Part shown: positions 1 through 12,706 of the stretch, piece after piece | Layout of the letters: every line of letters begins with the position of its first letter | How positions within the stretch are numbered: position 1 is the first letter of the stretch | Assembly: GCA_013146195.2 (NCBI GenBank) | Contig: CM028382.1 | Span: forward strand, 119,239,023-119,303,022 | Source: Codonopsis lanceolata | Lineage: Eukaryota; Streptophyta; Magnoliopsida; Asterales; Campanulaceae | Length of the DNA stretch: 64,000 nt | Direction: 5' to 3' | The notes under the pieces: generated by a model | Told to the model about the DNA's origin: nothing | Database searches by the model: none | What the model saw: the letters and a program-made list of their open reading frames with translations, nothing else | Translations under genes and position numbers: made by a program

Positions 1-3000
1 GAAATGGGTGATAAAAGGTACAAAAGCACTTTTGTCTTTAACTTTTCTTCAGCATCCTGTGCACGTCCTTGATACAGTTTTCATTCACAACTTCTTGGGC
101 AGATTTTGCATCTATCCATTGCATGTGTGTGTGCGTGTGCATTTGTTGGTAGGGCCAAGGAAGAGGGGAATCTCTTTGCATGGAGCTTATCTTCTTGGTA
201 GTCTCACCTATTGATTTTTTGTACAATTAATGAGAATTAGTGCATTAAAAAAATGTTGGTAGATTAAGGAGAACCTGCACTAACTCTTTGATGTAGGTCA
301 ATATAGTTCTACTTTTTGACTGCTTGTAAATGTGTCTATGCATGTGACCACATATTGATTTCTCTTTTCATGCATTTTTATATTTACTGAATTTATTCCT
401 ATGTACACTTTCTTTAATCCAACAGTTATCTCATCGGTAGTGCTTTTTGTGCGTCTCCATCAGTGCGTCAAAGAGAATAATGGCTGCAGCAGGCGTACCG
501 GTTGTGCCTGGATATCATGGAAATGAACAAGATGTTGACTATATGAAATCCGAAGCAGACAAGATTGGATACCCTGTTCTAATAAAACCAACTCATGGAG
601 GTGGAGGGAAGGTACATTCATTTAGTCGTGTGATATTGTACTCCTGGTGCTACAATCAGTACCTATTCTTTAAGTTAACTTAAGCGCTTATAAATATAAA
701 AGTATTCCCTCGTGGATTTTTGTATGGTAACATTTGAACCCTCATCTTTGGGCCCTCTCAGTTTTCTTTTCCTAAAACATCAAGCCAGTATATATGTTTC
801 AGCTTTTTATTTATTTATTTTATTTTTCTAATCTCTGATTCCTTCTCTGTAGCTCTCTCTATATATTTTTAAATTAAAACATGCTTGATTAGAATTTTTG
901 AAAAGCATACACCTCAAAGTACCGAGTTTTACCTCCACTAAAGGGACACACGATTTTAATCTCTTATCTTTTTTTTTTATAAGTAAATTTTAATCTCTTA
1001 TCTGTTTGATTGTTTTGAAATATAAACAAATAAATTACATCAGAATCCTTTACAAGCAAAAACTTAGCGAGTAAAGAACAAATAAGGGCAATGAGGGTTT
1101 TTGTTTAGTTATTATAAGAATATATAGTTGTGATTAATACTCAGCCTGGAATACCAGTGCCTCTTATGGGAAAAAAAATACTCTCATTCCAGGCTAGTTA
1201 TCTTATCAATGTAAATCGTGTAGAAATTATCAGATAGTGATTCTGTTATTTATTTATTGATTAACAAAGATCTTACTTTTCAGAGGGTACATGATTATAT
1301 TCTAATCTGCGTGATGGTGTAGGCTATGTGCAATATGTATACACTTTCTTGACTTCATTTCATGTTTTGCTTCTGCCATTACTTATGTTGGCTTTATTTA
1401 CTTTCCAAAGATGGGGCAAGGTTGTGTGAGACTGTGGACACACTAAGGCATAACAAATGTGGGGAATGGTATAATGGAAAATTGAGGCATGGTGATACGG
1501 TGTCGAACTTGTTTGAAACAAAAATCTGTCCAGCCTGTTTTTGGTCAGCCCTTGGCCGAACTAAACTCCAGCAAACAGCCCCAAAATCCGCCAATAACCA
1601 CCACCAGCTTTACCCGAATTCAATAAAACAAAACCCTTACAAGTTCAGCCCCTATCCTAGCCTTTTAAACAAGCAATTTTGAACAGCCTTCAACTGCCCA
1701 AAACAATGGTTTAAAAACACCCGTTCCCAAATTCCTACTAAGGCCGAATTCTTTAAATAAAAACTCAAAACAGCCACACGCCTTTTGTATAGGCTGCCAC
1801 GAACAACAAAGAAAATAAGGATAGAAGACGAGTTTACCAGTTAGGCTTCACTCACCTAACGTAAAGAATCCCGACGATTCAATCTCTTTTAGGCTTCACT
1901 CACCTTCAAGAAAAAGGAATCGATTTTTGAAGAAGAACAAGCCGTGTTCTTGAGGTGTTTATTCAACTTCCCAAAATCTGCCTTCTTTTGATTACAAAGA
2001 TGCCTTATAAAGGCTACAAAATAAACCCTAATCTATTAATGAAAGCCCTGACTAATTTGGAATGAAATAAAACTAATTGAATAAAAGAAACTAAAACTAA
2101 AAAATCCTAAAATAATAAAAACGGGATTTACATTTAAAGCATTAACTAAGTGTGCCCTTCTTCCTTTAGGAAATGTAGAAGCCAGTCTTCTTTAGCTTCC
2201 CTTACTTGGCTGCCCTTCTTTGTTGCCCAACCGTGCGTCCGTGCCATGCAAGCCCTTTAATTTCCATGCAAGGATCTCCTTTCCAATTGAACAGCCCACC
2301 TCGAATGCTTCCTATTCCAAGCCTGTCCAAGCCGTGTCCCTTGCTGTATCCCCTCTCTTTTGAACCAGCCCAACCCGTCACGCCACTTGTGTTTAACTAG
2401 TTTAGGATTGATCCATGCAACCTTCCAAACCCTTGAGCCGTACCCTATAACCACGAACCATACCCACGGTTTGAACCTACTTGTTGTAACCTCGGTGCAA
2501 TGGTCTTCTAACCATTTTGCTTCAACCATTCCATACCCCAAACTAGGTTCTTTTGAGCCACCATTGTCCAGCCTGTGTACTCCCTTAAGGTCTTCTCTAC
2601 CATTTGCATAATGGCCCTTTGCTCCCGCATCACTTGGACATATCAAATCATGATATACATTGTTGGGCCTCTCGGTAGCAGCTTTAGCTTTCATATAAGT
2701 TGCGTACTTAACATGGTATCAGAGCTCAAGGTTTTGTAAGGACTAGGGTTCAAATCATCCCGCTTGCATTTACCTACAATCTTATTTAGTTTTAAAAGGG
2801 CATACATCGGCCCTATATTAAAGTGCACCAGTCCACACATTTAATGGTTGCTATATGGTTTAAATTATTTTGTTATTTTTTTAGTCTGCTCTTTTACCTT
2901 CAACCCAAGGTTAACTCAGTCTTTTACTTTTGGTTACTGCTGGCTATGGGGGTTGGGAGGTAGTCGCTGTAGAGAAGTCTTGAGAACAAACAAACATTAG

Positions 3001-6000
3001 TGTAGAAAAGAGGTATCCACCTTCAGCAGCAATCTGTTTTTTACATTTTTAGTAGTACCTCTAACTTTATAGAGAGCCAGTTATACAGGCCAGCTCTAAA
3101 CTGAATGTGCTTTATACTCGCTCTTGAACATGGCCATTGTATCTACGAGATTGTCTTTACTTAAATAAACAATAGATAGCCACAAGTAAGAGTGGCCTTT
3201 TAGTAAGTAGGGAAGGCCCTTCCGTGGTGATCTATAAACCAATTCATCCTCCCAGTTCCTTACTCTGGAGACCTAGCTTTTTTCAATGCCTTGGCTGAGA
3301 AAGGGTGTGCAAAAACAGTAGACTCCTGTTCTCTACAGCAGTCTCAGATGAAGTATAAATACTTTTCAATGGTCCTCGTTTGAGCCAATATCTATATGTA
3401 GTTTGTCTCTGAGTAATCTAATGGATACAAGAGCTTGCACTAGCATCTGCTGGAGGACCTTGGTAGCAGTTTGTCTTGATGCAGGCCCTGCCCATTCTTA
3501 TTGTTATGAGCCAATAGTGATCTAAGATAACTAAACAAACCCAAATGAAAACTGTCTTTCCATTCCCATGGCTTGAACCTATGAAGCCTTCTTCACCATG
3601 GATTGACCTTGCCATTATCCAAAGTTCCAACCTGTGAAAGCAAACGTTGAAAAGATTTAAGAAAATTATGTAAAAAACTGATGATCCTGTTTATATCTGC
3701 CAAAGTTTGTCTGTGATAAGCTTTTTATGATGTGTTGATTTGATTGTTTCTGATTTCCAGGGAATGAGGATTGTGCAAAGTTCAAATGAATTCACTGACT
3801 CGTTCTTGGGAGCACAACGTGAGGCTGCTGCTTCTTTTGGCGTTAATACAATCTTGCTGGAGAAGTATATCACAAAACCAAGGCATATAGAAGTCCAGGT
3901 AGCCTTTAGTGTGTGATGTGTATGAATCCTTTTCATGTTTCTCCTCTATCTAGTACTTGTAACCAGTGTATTATATCATGAAATTTATCCTTTTCTTTAA
4001 TCCAAAATTCTTCAAAAGCTCTTTTGATCTGAAACTTGGTTGTTATGGAAGCTGCACAGGTCATGGAATGGACTTTTCTAACCATCTTAAATCTTTTTGG
4101 TTTTGCTTATGATAGGTATTTGGGGACAAGCATGGTAACTTTGTATATCTGTACGAGAGGGATTGCAGTGTGCAGAGAAGACACCAAAAGATAATTGAAG
4201 AAGCTCCTGCTGTAAGTCTTGCTTCCTATGTTTCCGATTGTTATTTAATGCTGTTATTTAATGCTAGACTCCAACTAGAGTTCTGACTTAACCAATTTCA
4301 TGCAGCCAAAGGTCATTAGTGACTTCCGTACCCACTTGGGTGAAGCTGCCGTGTCCGCTGCCAAGGTGATGTACATATTATATGTCTGCTATGTGGTCCA
4401 ACGTTTCTGCCTTGTATAGTTGCTAAATATTACCCCTTTTATACTTACTGAATGACCAACTTTGAAGGTGTGCACTTAATCCTATACTCCTTATGTCCTG
4501 GAATTATTGTCCAGTTTGACTTGGCATACGGATTAAGAAGAAAAAATTGACCCGATTACTAATATTGGTATAATATGTAGTATCTTTAGAAGTCCATGTG
4601 CATGTGGGATCATTATTAAAGTTGTAAGAAACGTAAGGGTAAAATGGAAAAAAGTGTTTCCCTAAAAGGAAGGTTTACAAACAAGACAATTTTCAGGGAC
4701 GGACAAAAAAGGAAAGGAGGACAATAATTTAGGAGGGAGTACTATTGATATATCTACGATCTATAGGTAGCTCTTGTTGTATAAACGGACATTTTATGGA
4801 AAAGATGATTGCTTACAGCTTTCCAGTGTTAAAGAACGCGAATGATCCTATCAAAAAAAAAGAACGTGAATGATCCTTGTCTGCATGATGCCTTTATATT
4901 TCATTTTGTCTTTAAAGATCCCTTTAAATATGTTACTGATGTAGCAGTTGTCTGATTTAAAAGGCGGTTGGTTATCACAATGCTGGCACGGTTGAGTTCA
5001 TTGTTGATACTCTCTCTGGAGAATTTTATTTTATGGAGATGAATACTCGTCTTCAGGTGATTTGTTCTCTTTTACTGTCGTTATATTCCAGAAGAAAAAA
5101 ATGATGGGTGATAGCGAGCGAAGTACCTTATACATTTTTTGCAGGTTGAGCATCCAGTGACTGAGATGATTGTTGATCAAGATCTTGTGGAGTGGCAAAT
5201 TCGTGTTGCAAATGGAGAACCACTTCCCCTTGATCAGTCACAGGTACCATTATCAGGTGATTTGTTACTCACTTTTGTCTAATAGCATATTTTCCTTTCC
5301 TTTATTTCTCTACCTCTCTCTCACTCTCTCTCTCTCTCTTTTTATTTGTCTATTTTATTTTTTGGGGTGGGTGGCTGATGTCGAACCACTTTAAGATCCC
5401 ACACTTAAAGTTAGAATGGCAAAGGGATTTCCAACCAAAGGAAACCTAAAACACATTTTTTATTCCAACCTAAAAAGTAAAAACTCACTGAAAGATTACA
5501 ATGATTTATAGGCTTAACAAGCTAACTCTAATTGTAGAACTTTACTCAAATACCTCTAATAAGTAAAAATACAAACTAATTAAACATAAGGAAAATTAAA
5601 AATATATACATGGCATTGATTTGACACCCTTAGCGATACTTTGGGGGTATTAGCGGAAAATTACATTGGGTCAAGTACTTTTTAAAACCTGTGTAAAGTC
5701 ATAGAGGACACTTATTTTGGAACGGATGGAGTTATATAAAAGGCTTTTCATAGTTATAATTTCTCTATCTAATTACAGGACATGCTTTTGAAGCCCGAAT
5801 ATATGCTGAAAATGTGCAAAAAGGATTTCTTCCAGCAACTGGAGTTCTTCACCATTATCGTCCAATGCCAGTCTCATCAACAGGTTTGTATTTGCTTCTC
5901 ACAGAGGCAAAATATGTGGTCAACTGTTTCTTAAACCCTCGTACTTGGTGTAAAAGTTGCTACTTTAACTTGCCCATTTTCAGTTTGTCTTTTTTGTGCC

Positions 6001-9000
6001 TAGCTTATCTTAAAACAAATGAAAATGCTGGAAGAGCATCTAAGGCTCTATGCATGATGAATTTTCAGGTGAAAGTTTTGAGGCTGTTTAATGACAGTTC
6101 AATTCTTATAAGACAAGCATTTTTGGACTGGACTATTACTGCAGCCAGATATTGAAGAAGTATTTGAAAAACCATAGACTTACAAATTACATTACCATAT
6201 TGATGTTTGCTTTCAACTTTTCGAGCTCTGACAGTCATGATATGTGAATGTGGCTTCTGGATCCCAATGGTAGATTTACATCTCGATCTCTTTTTTGAAG
6301 AGTCATATCCTTTTTTTGTTGCTCTTTGGCTTCTTTCATTTCGAAGGCCAAAGTTTTGTCTCAGTTGAAGGCTTTTGCATGAATACTAATGACCTTTGAT
6401 AACATAAACCTTGAAAAGCTTTGTCCCCTGGACATGTGTGTTATGTTGCGGCCAAAGTGAATCTCTTGAGCATCTTTTCCTTCATCGTCCAGTGGCTTGG
6501 CAATGGTGGTGTTAGCTATTTAGAATATGGATGAGAGCTGGGTGTGTTATCCTTCAATCTTCTTAGTACCGCGTATGTGGGTCTCGGTGGAGCCAAGGGT
6601 CAGTTTGGTTGTGGCGGTGTATGATTTTTGGGGCTTGGGCCTTGGTGGTGTATCTGAACTAGAGGATCACAAGAACTTTTCAAGATTAGACTATCTTCCC
6701 TTCTTCTTAAGAAAGGATCCAGTTTCTAGCTTCCTTATGGTCTCTGCATTGGGTGCCTTCTGGGGTGTGGCGGTGACGAATATGAGGAGGGATTAGAGAG
6801 TGGTGCTCGACAAGCTGCTTTGTTGGGATGCTTTATTTTGTCACGCTTCATGTGGTTTTTGTTCTAGTTTTGTTAGCCTCTACTTTGTTTTTTCTCATTT
6901 TTTTTTCTCCTGGTGGACAGCTTGTCCTCCTGCTTTGTATCTTTCCCTCTTATCAAATAAACTCTTTTCTTATTGAAAAATTAAAAATAAATAAAATAAT
7001 TATTGATGTTTGGATATTTATTGGTTTTTGCCGGAACGAAGTTAAGATGGATATGAGTGTTAAGTTCCGCAAAAGATAATCCTGAAACCCAGCTGGGTAT
7101 TAATAAAACATACAATAGAACAACTTTAATTAGTACTCGACCGTGTAAGGTCCCAAATAATTAGAATCATTCTTGCTCCTCGTGTTTGTTTTTCACGGGA
7201 TTTTATAAACTGTTCATCCCTAGTCCTGTTGAGTTGTTGTATCTGATCTTAAAAATTGTCCAAAGTTAATTTACTCTCATTTTCCTACTATTTAGTATAT
7301 TAGTATATTACTGTCTCCTTTTCTTTCTCTGACATTGAGTTTGTGTACATGGCAGTCAGAGTTGAGACTGGAGTTGAAGAAGGGGATACTGTAAGCATGC
7401 ATTATGATCCCATGATTGCTAAACTTGTAGTATGGGGAGAAAATCGTTCTGCCGCTTTAGTAAAATTGAAGGATTCCTTGTCAAAGTTTCAGGTACAAGT
7501 ATTTCTGGAAAAACTTTTATGTGTTTCTCTTGGGCTTAGCTTGAAATAATGCTTGCTTTGGGGGTGGTGCACTTGGCCTATTTTCAAGGTGTTTTGAAAG
7601 TCCAATTGATTGATCTCTTAGTGGTTATCTCTTGGTTCATGACTTATTCTGGTACTCAATTGTATTAGGCTTTCCTTGATTCTTTTCTGGGTAAATAAGA
7701 AATGTAGATGAACACATGAACCAAACAACAGACGAATGGTCTTTTCTATGGAATGCACATTATGTTTTAATTATCAATCGTTGGTCTGACTCTTGGACAT
7801 ATTACTTGATATTCAACCAGTCTTATGATTCACTGGCGGACCTATTAGCTTTCAACATGTTCCCTTTTGCACACTTCTCTTGATCTAATTCAATTAATAA
7901 AGTTCCTTCCTTTGGCAGATTGCAGGTTTGCCAACCAATATAGATTTTCTCTTGAAACTTGCTAACCATAGAGCGTTTGAGAATGGTGAAGTTGAAACCC
8001 ATTTTATAGAACACTTCAAAGACGACTTGTTTGTTGATCCAAGCAATTCAGTGTCATCAGAGGTAGCATATAATTCTGCTAACAACAGTGCAGCCCTGTT
8101 AGCTGCTTGTGTCTGCAAAAAGGAACATTCACTTTTGATGGAAAATCCCCCTGGTAAACCTAAGAATCCATTATTTTTTCTACGTATGTGTGTAGTTGGA
8201 AAACCTTACTAATATCCGTGGGTCAATATGTTCAGGAGGGTTGTCTATATGGTATGCTTATCCACCTTTCAGAGTCCACCATCATGCTAAGCGCAGTATT
8301 GAACTTGAATGGGAAAATGAATACCATAATGGTGAATCAAAGCATTTGATCCTTTCGGTCACTTACCTGCCGAATGGGAATTACCTTATTGAGGTGCTAT
8401 CATAATCTAGACGACCATTTGATTGTCCTTTTCATGTATTTGTAATTTAAGTGATCAACTGCTTCTTTCTCAGTACAGTTTGTATTGTTTGCAACAAGCT
8501 TTACTGAATTTACTATTAAGCTTTAATGAAATACTTTGCAGACAGAAGAAAGTACCATTCCTGCTCTCGAAGTGAATGTAACACACTTGGGAAACCATGA
8601 ATTTAGAGTTGAAGTAGATGGTATAAGCAAGAGTTTGAGTTTGGCAACTTATTCCAAGGTATGCTATCTTTTGTCTGCTCCATTCCCTGTTGGTGTTAAG
8701 TATACCCGCACCTTTTATATGTATTTTTGGATGCGATTTCGTATTGATCGGTCCAAACATCCTTTTGAGATAAAAGAAATGTTTTTTCTCTCTGTTTAAT
8801 CTTCTTCGTGGTTCCCACCCAACACCCCCCCTCCAAAGCCTCTTTTGCTGCTACTTTTTAATCTTTTTAGTTGGTTGTGGTTTCCTTGGTTATCATATTC
8901 CATGTTTGATATTGAAGGTGCATCTTGTATGAAGAGATTTTCATATGTATTTTAAGGTTCACTTTCATTACTGTTTCCGGTCCGAATGTATTACAGCTAA

Positions 9001-9839
9001 GCAATGTTCTCTCTCAGACCAAAATCTTTGTTATTGCCTTTTGCAGGATCAGAATGAACACATTCACATATGGCATGGTTCACAGCATCATCAGTTTAAG
9101 CAAAAAGCAAGGCTCGAGCTGTCAAATGACCATGAAATTGTACAAAGGTCGGATCTTAAGATAGCATCCTTCCCTCGAGGGACTGTCATTGCTCCTATGG
9201 CTGGTTTAGTGATTAAAGTTCTGGTCAATGATGGAATAAGGGTTGAGGGAGGGCAACCTATATTAGTCTTAGAAGCAATGAAGATGGAGGTTTGTACTCA
9301 AGCTGATTATGAATATCCTCTTAATTGTTGTATGCGACGGTTTAAATATTTCTTTTATATCTTTTGATTTCCTTCTACTTTTCACTTTTTATCTTATAGC
9401 ATGTTGTCAAGGCCCCAGTTGCTGGCTACCTCCGTGGGCTTCAAGTATCCGCTGGCCAACAGGTTTCTGACAATAGTGTTCTCTTCAGTGTCAAGGTTAG
9501 CAACTTTCATTTTGGTACTTGTACCTAGGCTGAAGATTCACCTTTTTCTATTTGTATTGCCTTTCCAAAGACATAAAAACTTGTCAAGCTCAATGCATGA
9601 AATGCTAGTGATTAGCGAGCTAATCTTCGAGAGTAGTGAAGACAGCCCCAAATCAATCTTAGAACACGGTGCATTGAGCCCGTGAAAACCTTTTTTTTCT
9701 GTCCATTTATGATATTGTAAAGTGGAGTCTCAGTCTTTTAATTTATGTAGTTCCAGAGCTGGTGTCATTCTGGATTGTATAGGCATGTTTGGTTTAAATT
9801 TATGCTGAATAAGCTGATTTACTTGAACAGGATGGGTGA
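1..9839 (+). CDS. MCCA: Methylcrotonoyl-CoA carboxylase alpha (biotin) subunit, 5'-partial, 15 exons in window
   Basis: Biotin-containing subunit of mitochondrial 3-methylcrotonyl-CoA carboxylase (EC 6.4.1.4). It carboxylates biotin and passes CO2 to the beta subunit during leucine catabolism. Exons I can place, all with GT-AG introns and consistent phase: 1-17, 464-611, 3761-3898, 4116-4211, 4306-4365, 4964-5056, 5145-5256, 5779-5883, 7356-7492, 7919-8153, 8236-8393, 8542-8658, 9047-9289, 9400-9495, 9831-9839 (stop TGA 9837-9839). Together they give 587 residues. The family is usually about 730 aa, so transit peptide and first ~145 residues lie upstream. Visible motifs: ATP-grasp glycine loop PTHGGGGKGMRI split by the 3.1-kb second intron (around residue 55), biotin carboxylase signature EMNTRLQVEHPVTEM (around 175-190), and biotinyl motif EAMKME with the biotin lysine codon at 9281-9283 (residue 551). 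The frame is unbroken, so the gene looks functional. Its last coding exon holds only two codons plus the stop. The identity comes from strong recognition of family sequence; exon 1 is inferred from a 17-nt stub. Confidence 0.95.
1143..1195. repeat. Short perfect inverted repeat in MCCA intron 2
   Basis: The 10-mer AGCCTGGAAT (1143-1152) recurs as its exact reverse complement at 1186-1195, with a 33-bp A-rich loop. It could be a hairpin or the remains of a tiny foldback element. No target duplication is evident. Confidence 0.5.
1420..2730 (+). mobile_element. LTR-retrotransposon remnant (LTR plus primer-binding site) in MCCA intron 2
   Basis: The 12-mer TGGTATCAGAGC (2714-2725) is the classical plant initiator-Met-tRNA primer-binding site and sits directly after a sequence ending in ...ACTTAACA, as an LTR 3' end should. 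The upstream ~1.3 kb is unlike the surrounding AT-rich intron: less AT-rich, with two copies of the phrase 'taggcttcactcacct' near 1842-1858 and 1890-1905. No internal gag-pol and no downstream LTR were found, so this is a truncated 5' end. The left boundary is a guess based on composition. Copia or gypsy cannot be decided. Confidence 0.5.
2731..3760. other. Rest of MCCA intron 2, no recognisable feature
   Basis: Non-coding intron sequence between the LTR remnant and exon 3. No long frame, terminal inverted repeat or RNA gene was recognised. A pyrimidine-rich stretch with an AG acceptor precedes 3761. Confidence 0.5.
4487..4739. mobile_element. Stowaway-type MITE in MCCA intron 5
   Basis: TA dinucleotides (4485-4486 and 4740-4741) flank a 253-bp segment starting CTCCTTATGTCC and ending with AATTTAGGAGGGAG. 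The ends are complementary over about 25 bp including GGACAATAATT. TA target duplication and CTCC termini are the Stowaway (Tc1/mariner) signature. It lies within an intron and does not touch splice sites. Confidence 0.75.
5257..5778. other. MCCA intron 7 with decayed insertion
   Basis: The intron between exons ending 5256 and starting 5779 includes a CT-rich run (about 5320-5345). From about 5380 it holds a repeat-like stretch that begins 'gtcgaaccactttaag', a phrase common in plant repeats. No ends or coding content allow a class to be named. Confidence 0.35.
6190..6995 (+). mobile_element. Possible LINE 3' end in MCCA intron 8
   Basis: Intron 8 is 1.47 kb. From about 6190 it turns G/T-rich, passes a T-rich segment (6840-6935) and ends with an A-rich tail near 6977-6998, downstream of 'atcaaataaactc'. 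This T-rich 3' UTR plus A-rich tail layout is typical of plant LINE 3' termini. No reverse transcriptase motif is visible and no target duplication was found, so the call is tentative. It could instead be a captured transcript. Confidence 0.35.
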
Positions 9840-10290
9840 TATCAAGGCTGGAGTTCTCTCTCATATTAGAAGGAAAGAAATCTGCTTTAAATGATCTCTG
9901 GGAATGCAATGAAATTGGGCTTGGCCCCCTCGCTCATAGGAAAAGTCCTCGTAATCTTGTTACTACTAGGAAATTGGATATAGCACCCTAAAAAAGGTTC
10001 TCCCGGAAATATCCCAGGTTGGAAGGGTTCTTGCATCTTCGCTCGTGATCGCCTCTTCGCGCCAAGAAGCTTTTGTTTGCTTATGGAAGCAGTTACAATG
10101 CAAGTCTAGGATTTCTTGATGAGACTCTTAGTCTTTTCGACTGTCGTTTACCGGGGCTTTCATTCAAAGCTTATAAGACTTCTCCTGCCGACCTTAATGT
10201 TATTTTCCATGACATATACCTTGGCAGAAAGCTTGTGGTTATCTGCGGCAATTGTATATGTAGTAAAAAGAATAATTTATATTAATTGCC
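9840..10290 (+). other. MCCA 3' UTR region
   Basis: Non-coding sequence after the MCCA stop codon. An AATAAT-rich stretch followed by 'ttatattaattgcc' (about 10268-10290) could supply the poly(A) signal. The exact cleavage site cannot be read from sequence. Confidence 0.5.
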
Positions 10291-11833
10291 ATAATTAGTT
10301 GTTCTTGATTCCTTTATGAATTTGAAAACTTTTCGTATGGAGAATACAAAAAGACCCCATTATCTGTAGCAATTGTGCCCTGTGTACAATTAGTTCGTGA
10401 TCTGAGTTTAGGAATCAATTCGATAACCCAAGTCTGAAAACATGCTTCCAGCATGCCAATGTATACAGTGGAGCTAATGTGTTTTAACCACTTGTGTGAT
10501 TTTATCGCCAAATTCTATTGCACGGTTATTCGTGTAGTATTTAGGATGGTGATTACACATGAACTTTGAATCAAGCATCGAAACACTTACAATTAAAATA
10601 ATCTAGACGGATTGATTTCAAGATTTTGATTGTGATGAATAAATTAAATTAACAAGACTAAATTAACTAATTTAAACACAAAGTTGGATTTTTGATTTAA
10701 AACAATAATTAAAAAGCTTCTAGGATTTTGGTTCACCGCAACAATGAATTTTTGAGTTCTGTAACAATCTTTCTTTTTACAATGAATGTCAAGTTTTGAA
10801 GGCGAATTGTATACAAATAGCTTATTGTGTTATTTCAAATTACTTTCAACCGTGTCTAGATTAATTCAAATATGATGTCTCACTTAATGAATTAAACTAA
10901 ACTCGTTATGTCTTATAATTCATTTAGCCTCTAAAAATTCAATCAACTGTCATTTTCATGAATTTCTAGTTTGATTTTAGGGTTCGGTTACCTACGCTTT
11001 TTCTTTCGGTCATTCACTTTAGTAACTAAAATTATTGCATAAGCGTAGTAGATTCTCATTTCAGTCCTCCACTACTACAATTTTAAACAATTATAAACAA
11101 ATCTAAAATCGAATCAAAACGATCGACATTCAAATAAACGGAAAGAGAGAAACTTTATTTATAAATCAATTACGGGCTACAATTAATCCTAAAATTAGAA
11201 AATTACTCGCATATAATTAAAGGAACTAGCATAAACATTTTAAGAATAACCATGAAAATAAAAATAAAAGTAAAGAGAAGGGAATAAGAAGAACTTGCTA
11301 TCAAAAATACTTCAAAATGATGAATTCACGAACCAGAGTCTTCAAACACAAATTAATTGAAAATAAAACTACTTTAAAGTGTTTACCTACGTCTAGTTAT
11401 TTAAGAGGAGAAAATGGAAGTAAAAAAAATATATCTAAGGAGGGGAAGAATGATATATATATATATAGGTAAAACTAAACATTTCCCTCTCCCTTTGTCT
11501 CACTAAGAGACATTCCAAAAATAAATGAAATGAATGGGAATAAATGAGAAGTAAATAAAAAATAAATGAGAGATTAAAGGCTTTCCAATCTCCCTTTAGA
11601 TGTTATTTAGACTAAATTTATAAAAAGGTCACTGAAAAAAGCTGGAATTGACTCTTGAGTTACTCTGATTGAAAGTGCGAAATATTTCACACCCAGGATG
11701 CGATCGCTGCTGAAAATCTATAACTTTGGCACTTGACAGCAACTTTCTAACCACAAAAATAACTGCGGTCTGCCCAAGAACGGTGTTGGAATTTCAACTC
11801 ATCTTTTTGTCTTTAAATCACTATTAAAATTTA

Positions 11834-12706
11834 TGGGATAATTCTAGCCGACCACTTTTTAAAAGTTTCTAACCCCAAAAGTCCATAGTTTTTTTTTCAA
11901 CTGTAAAAACCATTTTTTGAAATATTGTTCCAAAAATGTCATCGTCTTCTTCAACAGCTCCAGCAACACACTTTGGATTCAAAAATAACGATTGTTCGCA
12001 ACGAAACTATAATTGATCTGTGTTGGGTTAAAGAATTTTTCAGTTGGGACGAAGGTGGAGAAAGAGGAGGAATAAGAAGACTTACGATGGAGGAGATGGA
12101 AGAAGCAAGTGGAGGACGTGGTATGGTTCTTTATAATTTTGTATTTCTGTTCAAAAATTAATGCACTAAAATTGATGAATCGCGATTTAAAAATAGACTA
12201 GCAATTTTATATTTAACTGTTGTGCAAAAATTAAAGCACTAAAATTGATGAATCGCGACTCAAAAATAGATTAGCAATTACACTATTGAACCGCTGTGTA
12301 AAAATTAATATACTAAAATTAATGAATCGCGTTTTAAAAATAGACTAGCAATTACACTATTGAACCGCTATGCAAAAATTAATACACTAAAATTGATAAA
12401 TCGCGGTACAAAAATAGACTAGCAGTTACACTATTGAACCGCGGTGCAAAATTAATTCAATAAAAATTGATGAATCACGGTTCAAAAATAGACTAGTAGT
12501 TACACTATTGAACCACGATGCAAAAAATAATGCGATAAAATTGATGAATCGCGGTGCAAAAATAATGACCTCCGTAGCACGCCTACGGTTCATTAAGAGT
12601 ATCATAGTCATTTTACCACCAAAAGTGATTTTTTCCGGTTAAAAATAAAAAAATGTACTTTAGTGATTAAAAGTTTCAAAAAGTGGATCGGTCTACAATT
12701 TTTTTC
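11834..12706. mobile_element. Non-autonomous Mutator-type TIR element with perfect 9-bp TSD
   Basis: The 9-mer TAAAATTTA stands at both flanks (11825-11833 and 12707-12715), the length expected for Mutator-superfamily insertions. The ends are imperfect inverted repeats of roughly 80 bp: left 'gaccactttttaaaag' (about 11850) against right 'cttttaatcact...'/'ccactttttgaaactttta' read on the minus strand (12665-12690). The 873-bp interior codes for no transposase. It is largely filled by a 74-bp minisatellite (12152-12566). A short frame of 78 codons (11925-12161) has no recognisable homology. Confidence 0.8.
12152..12566. repeat. 74-bp minisatellite, about 5.5 units
   Basis: Tandem units of 74 bp start at the C of 'caaaaattaa' and carry the conserved phrases 'aaaattgatgaatcgcg', 'aaaaatagactagcaatt' and 'acactattgaaccgc'. 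Units begin near 12152, 12226, 12300, 12374, 12448 and 12521. They are moderately diverged, so the array is not recent. It lies wholly within the 9-bp-TSD element. Confidence 0.85.

Noticed and set aside
2257..2694. 145-codon minus-strand frame in MCCA intron 2
   Set aside because: It lies inside the LTR remnant, shows no domain, and overlaps other chance frames on the plus strand.
6527..6796. 89-codon plus-strand frame in MCCA intron 8
   Set aside because: Hydrophobic, low-complexity text without RT or other LINE motifs. It is better read as 3' UTR-like sequence.
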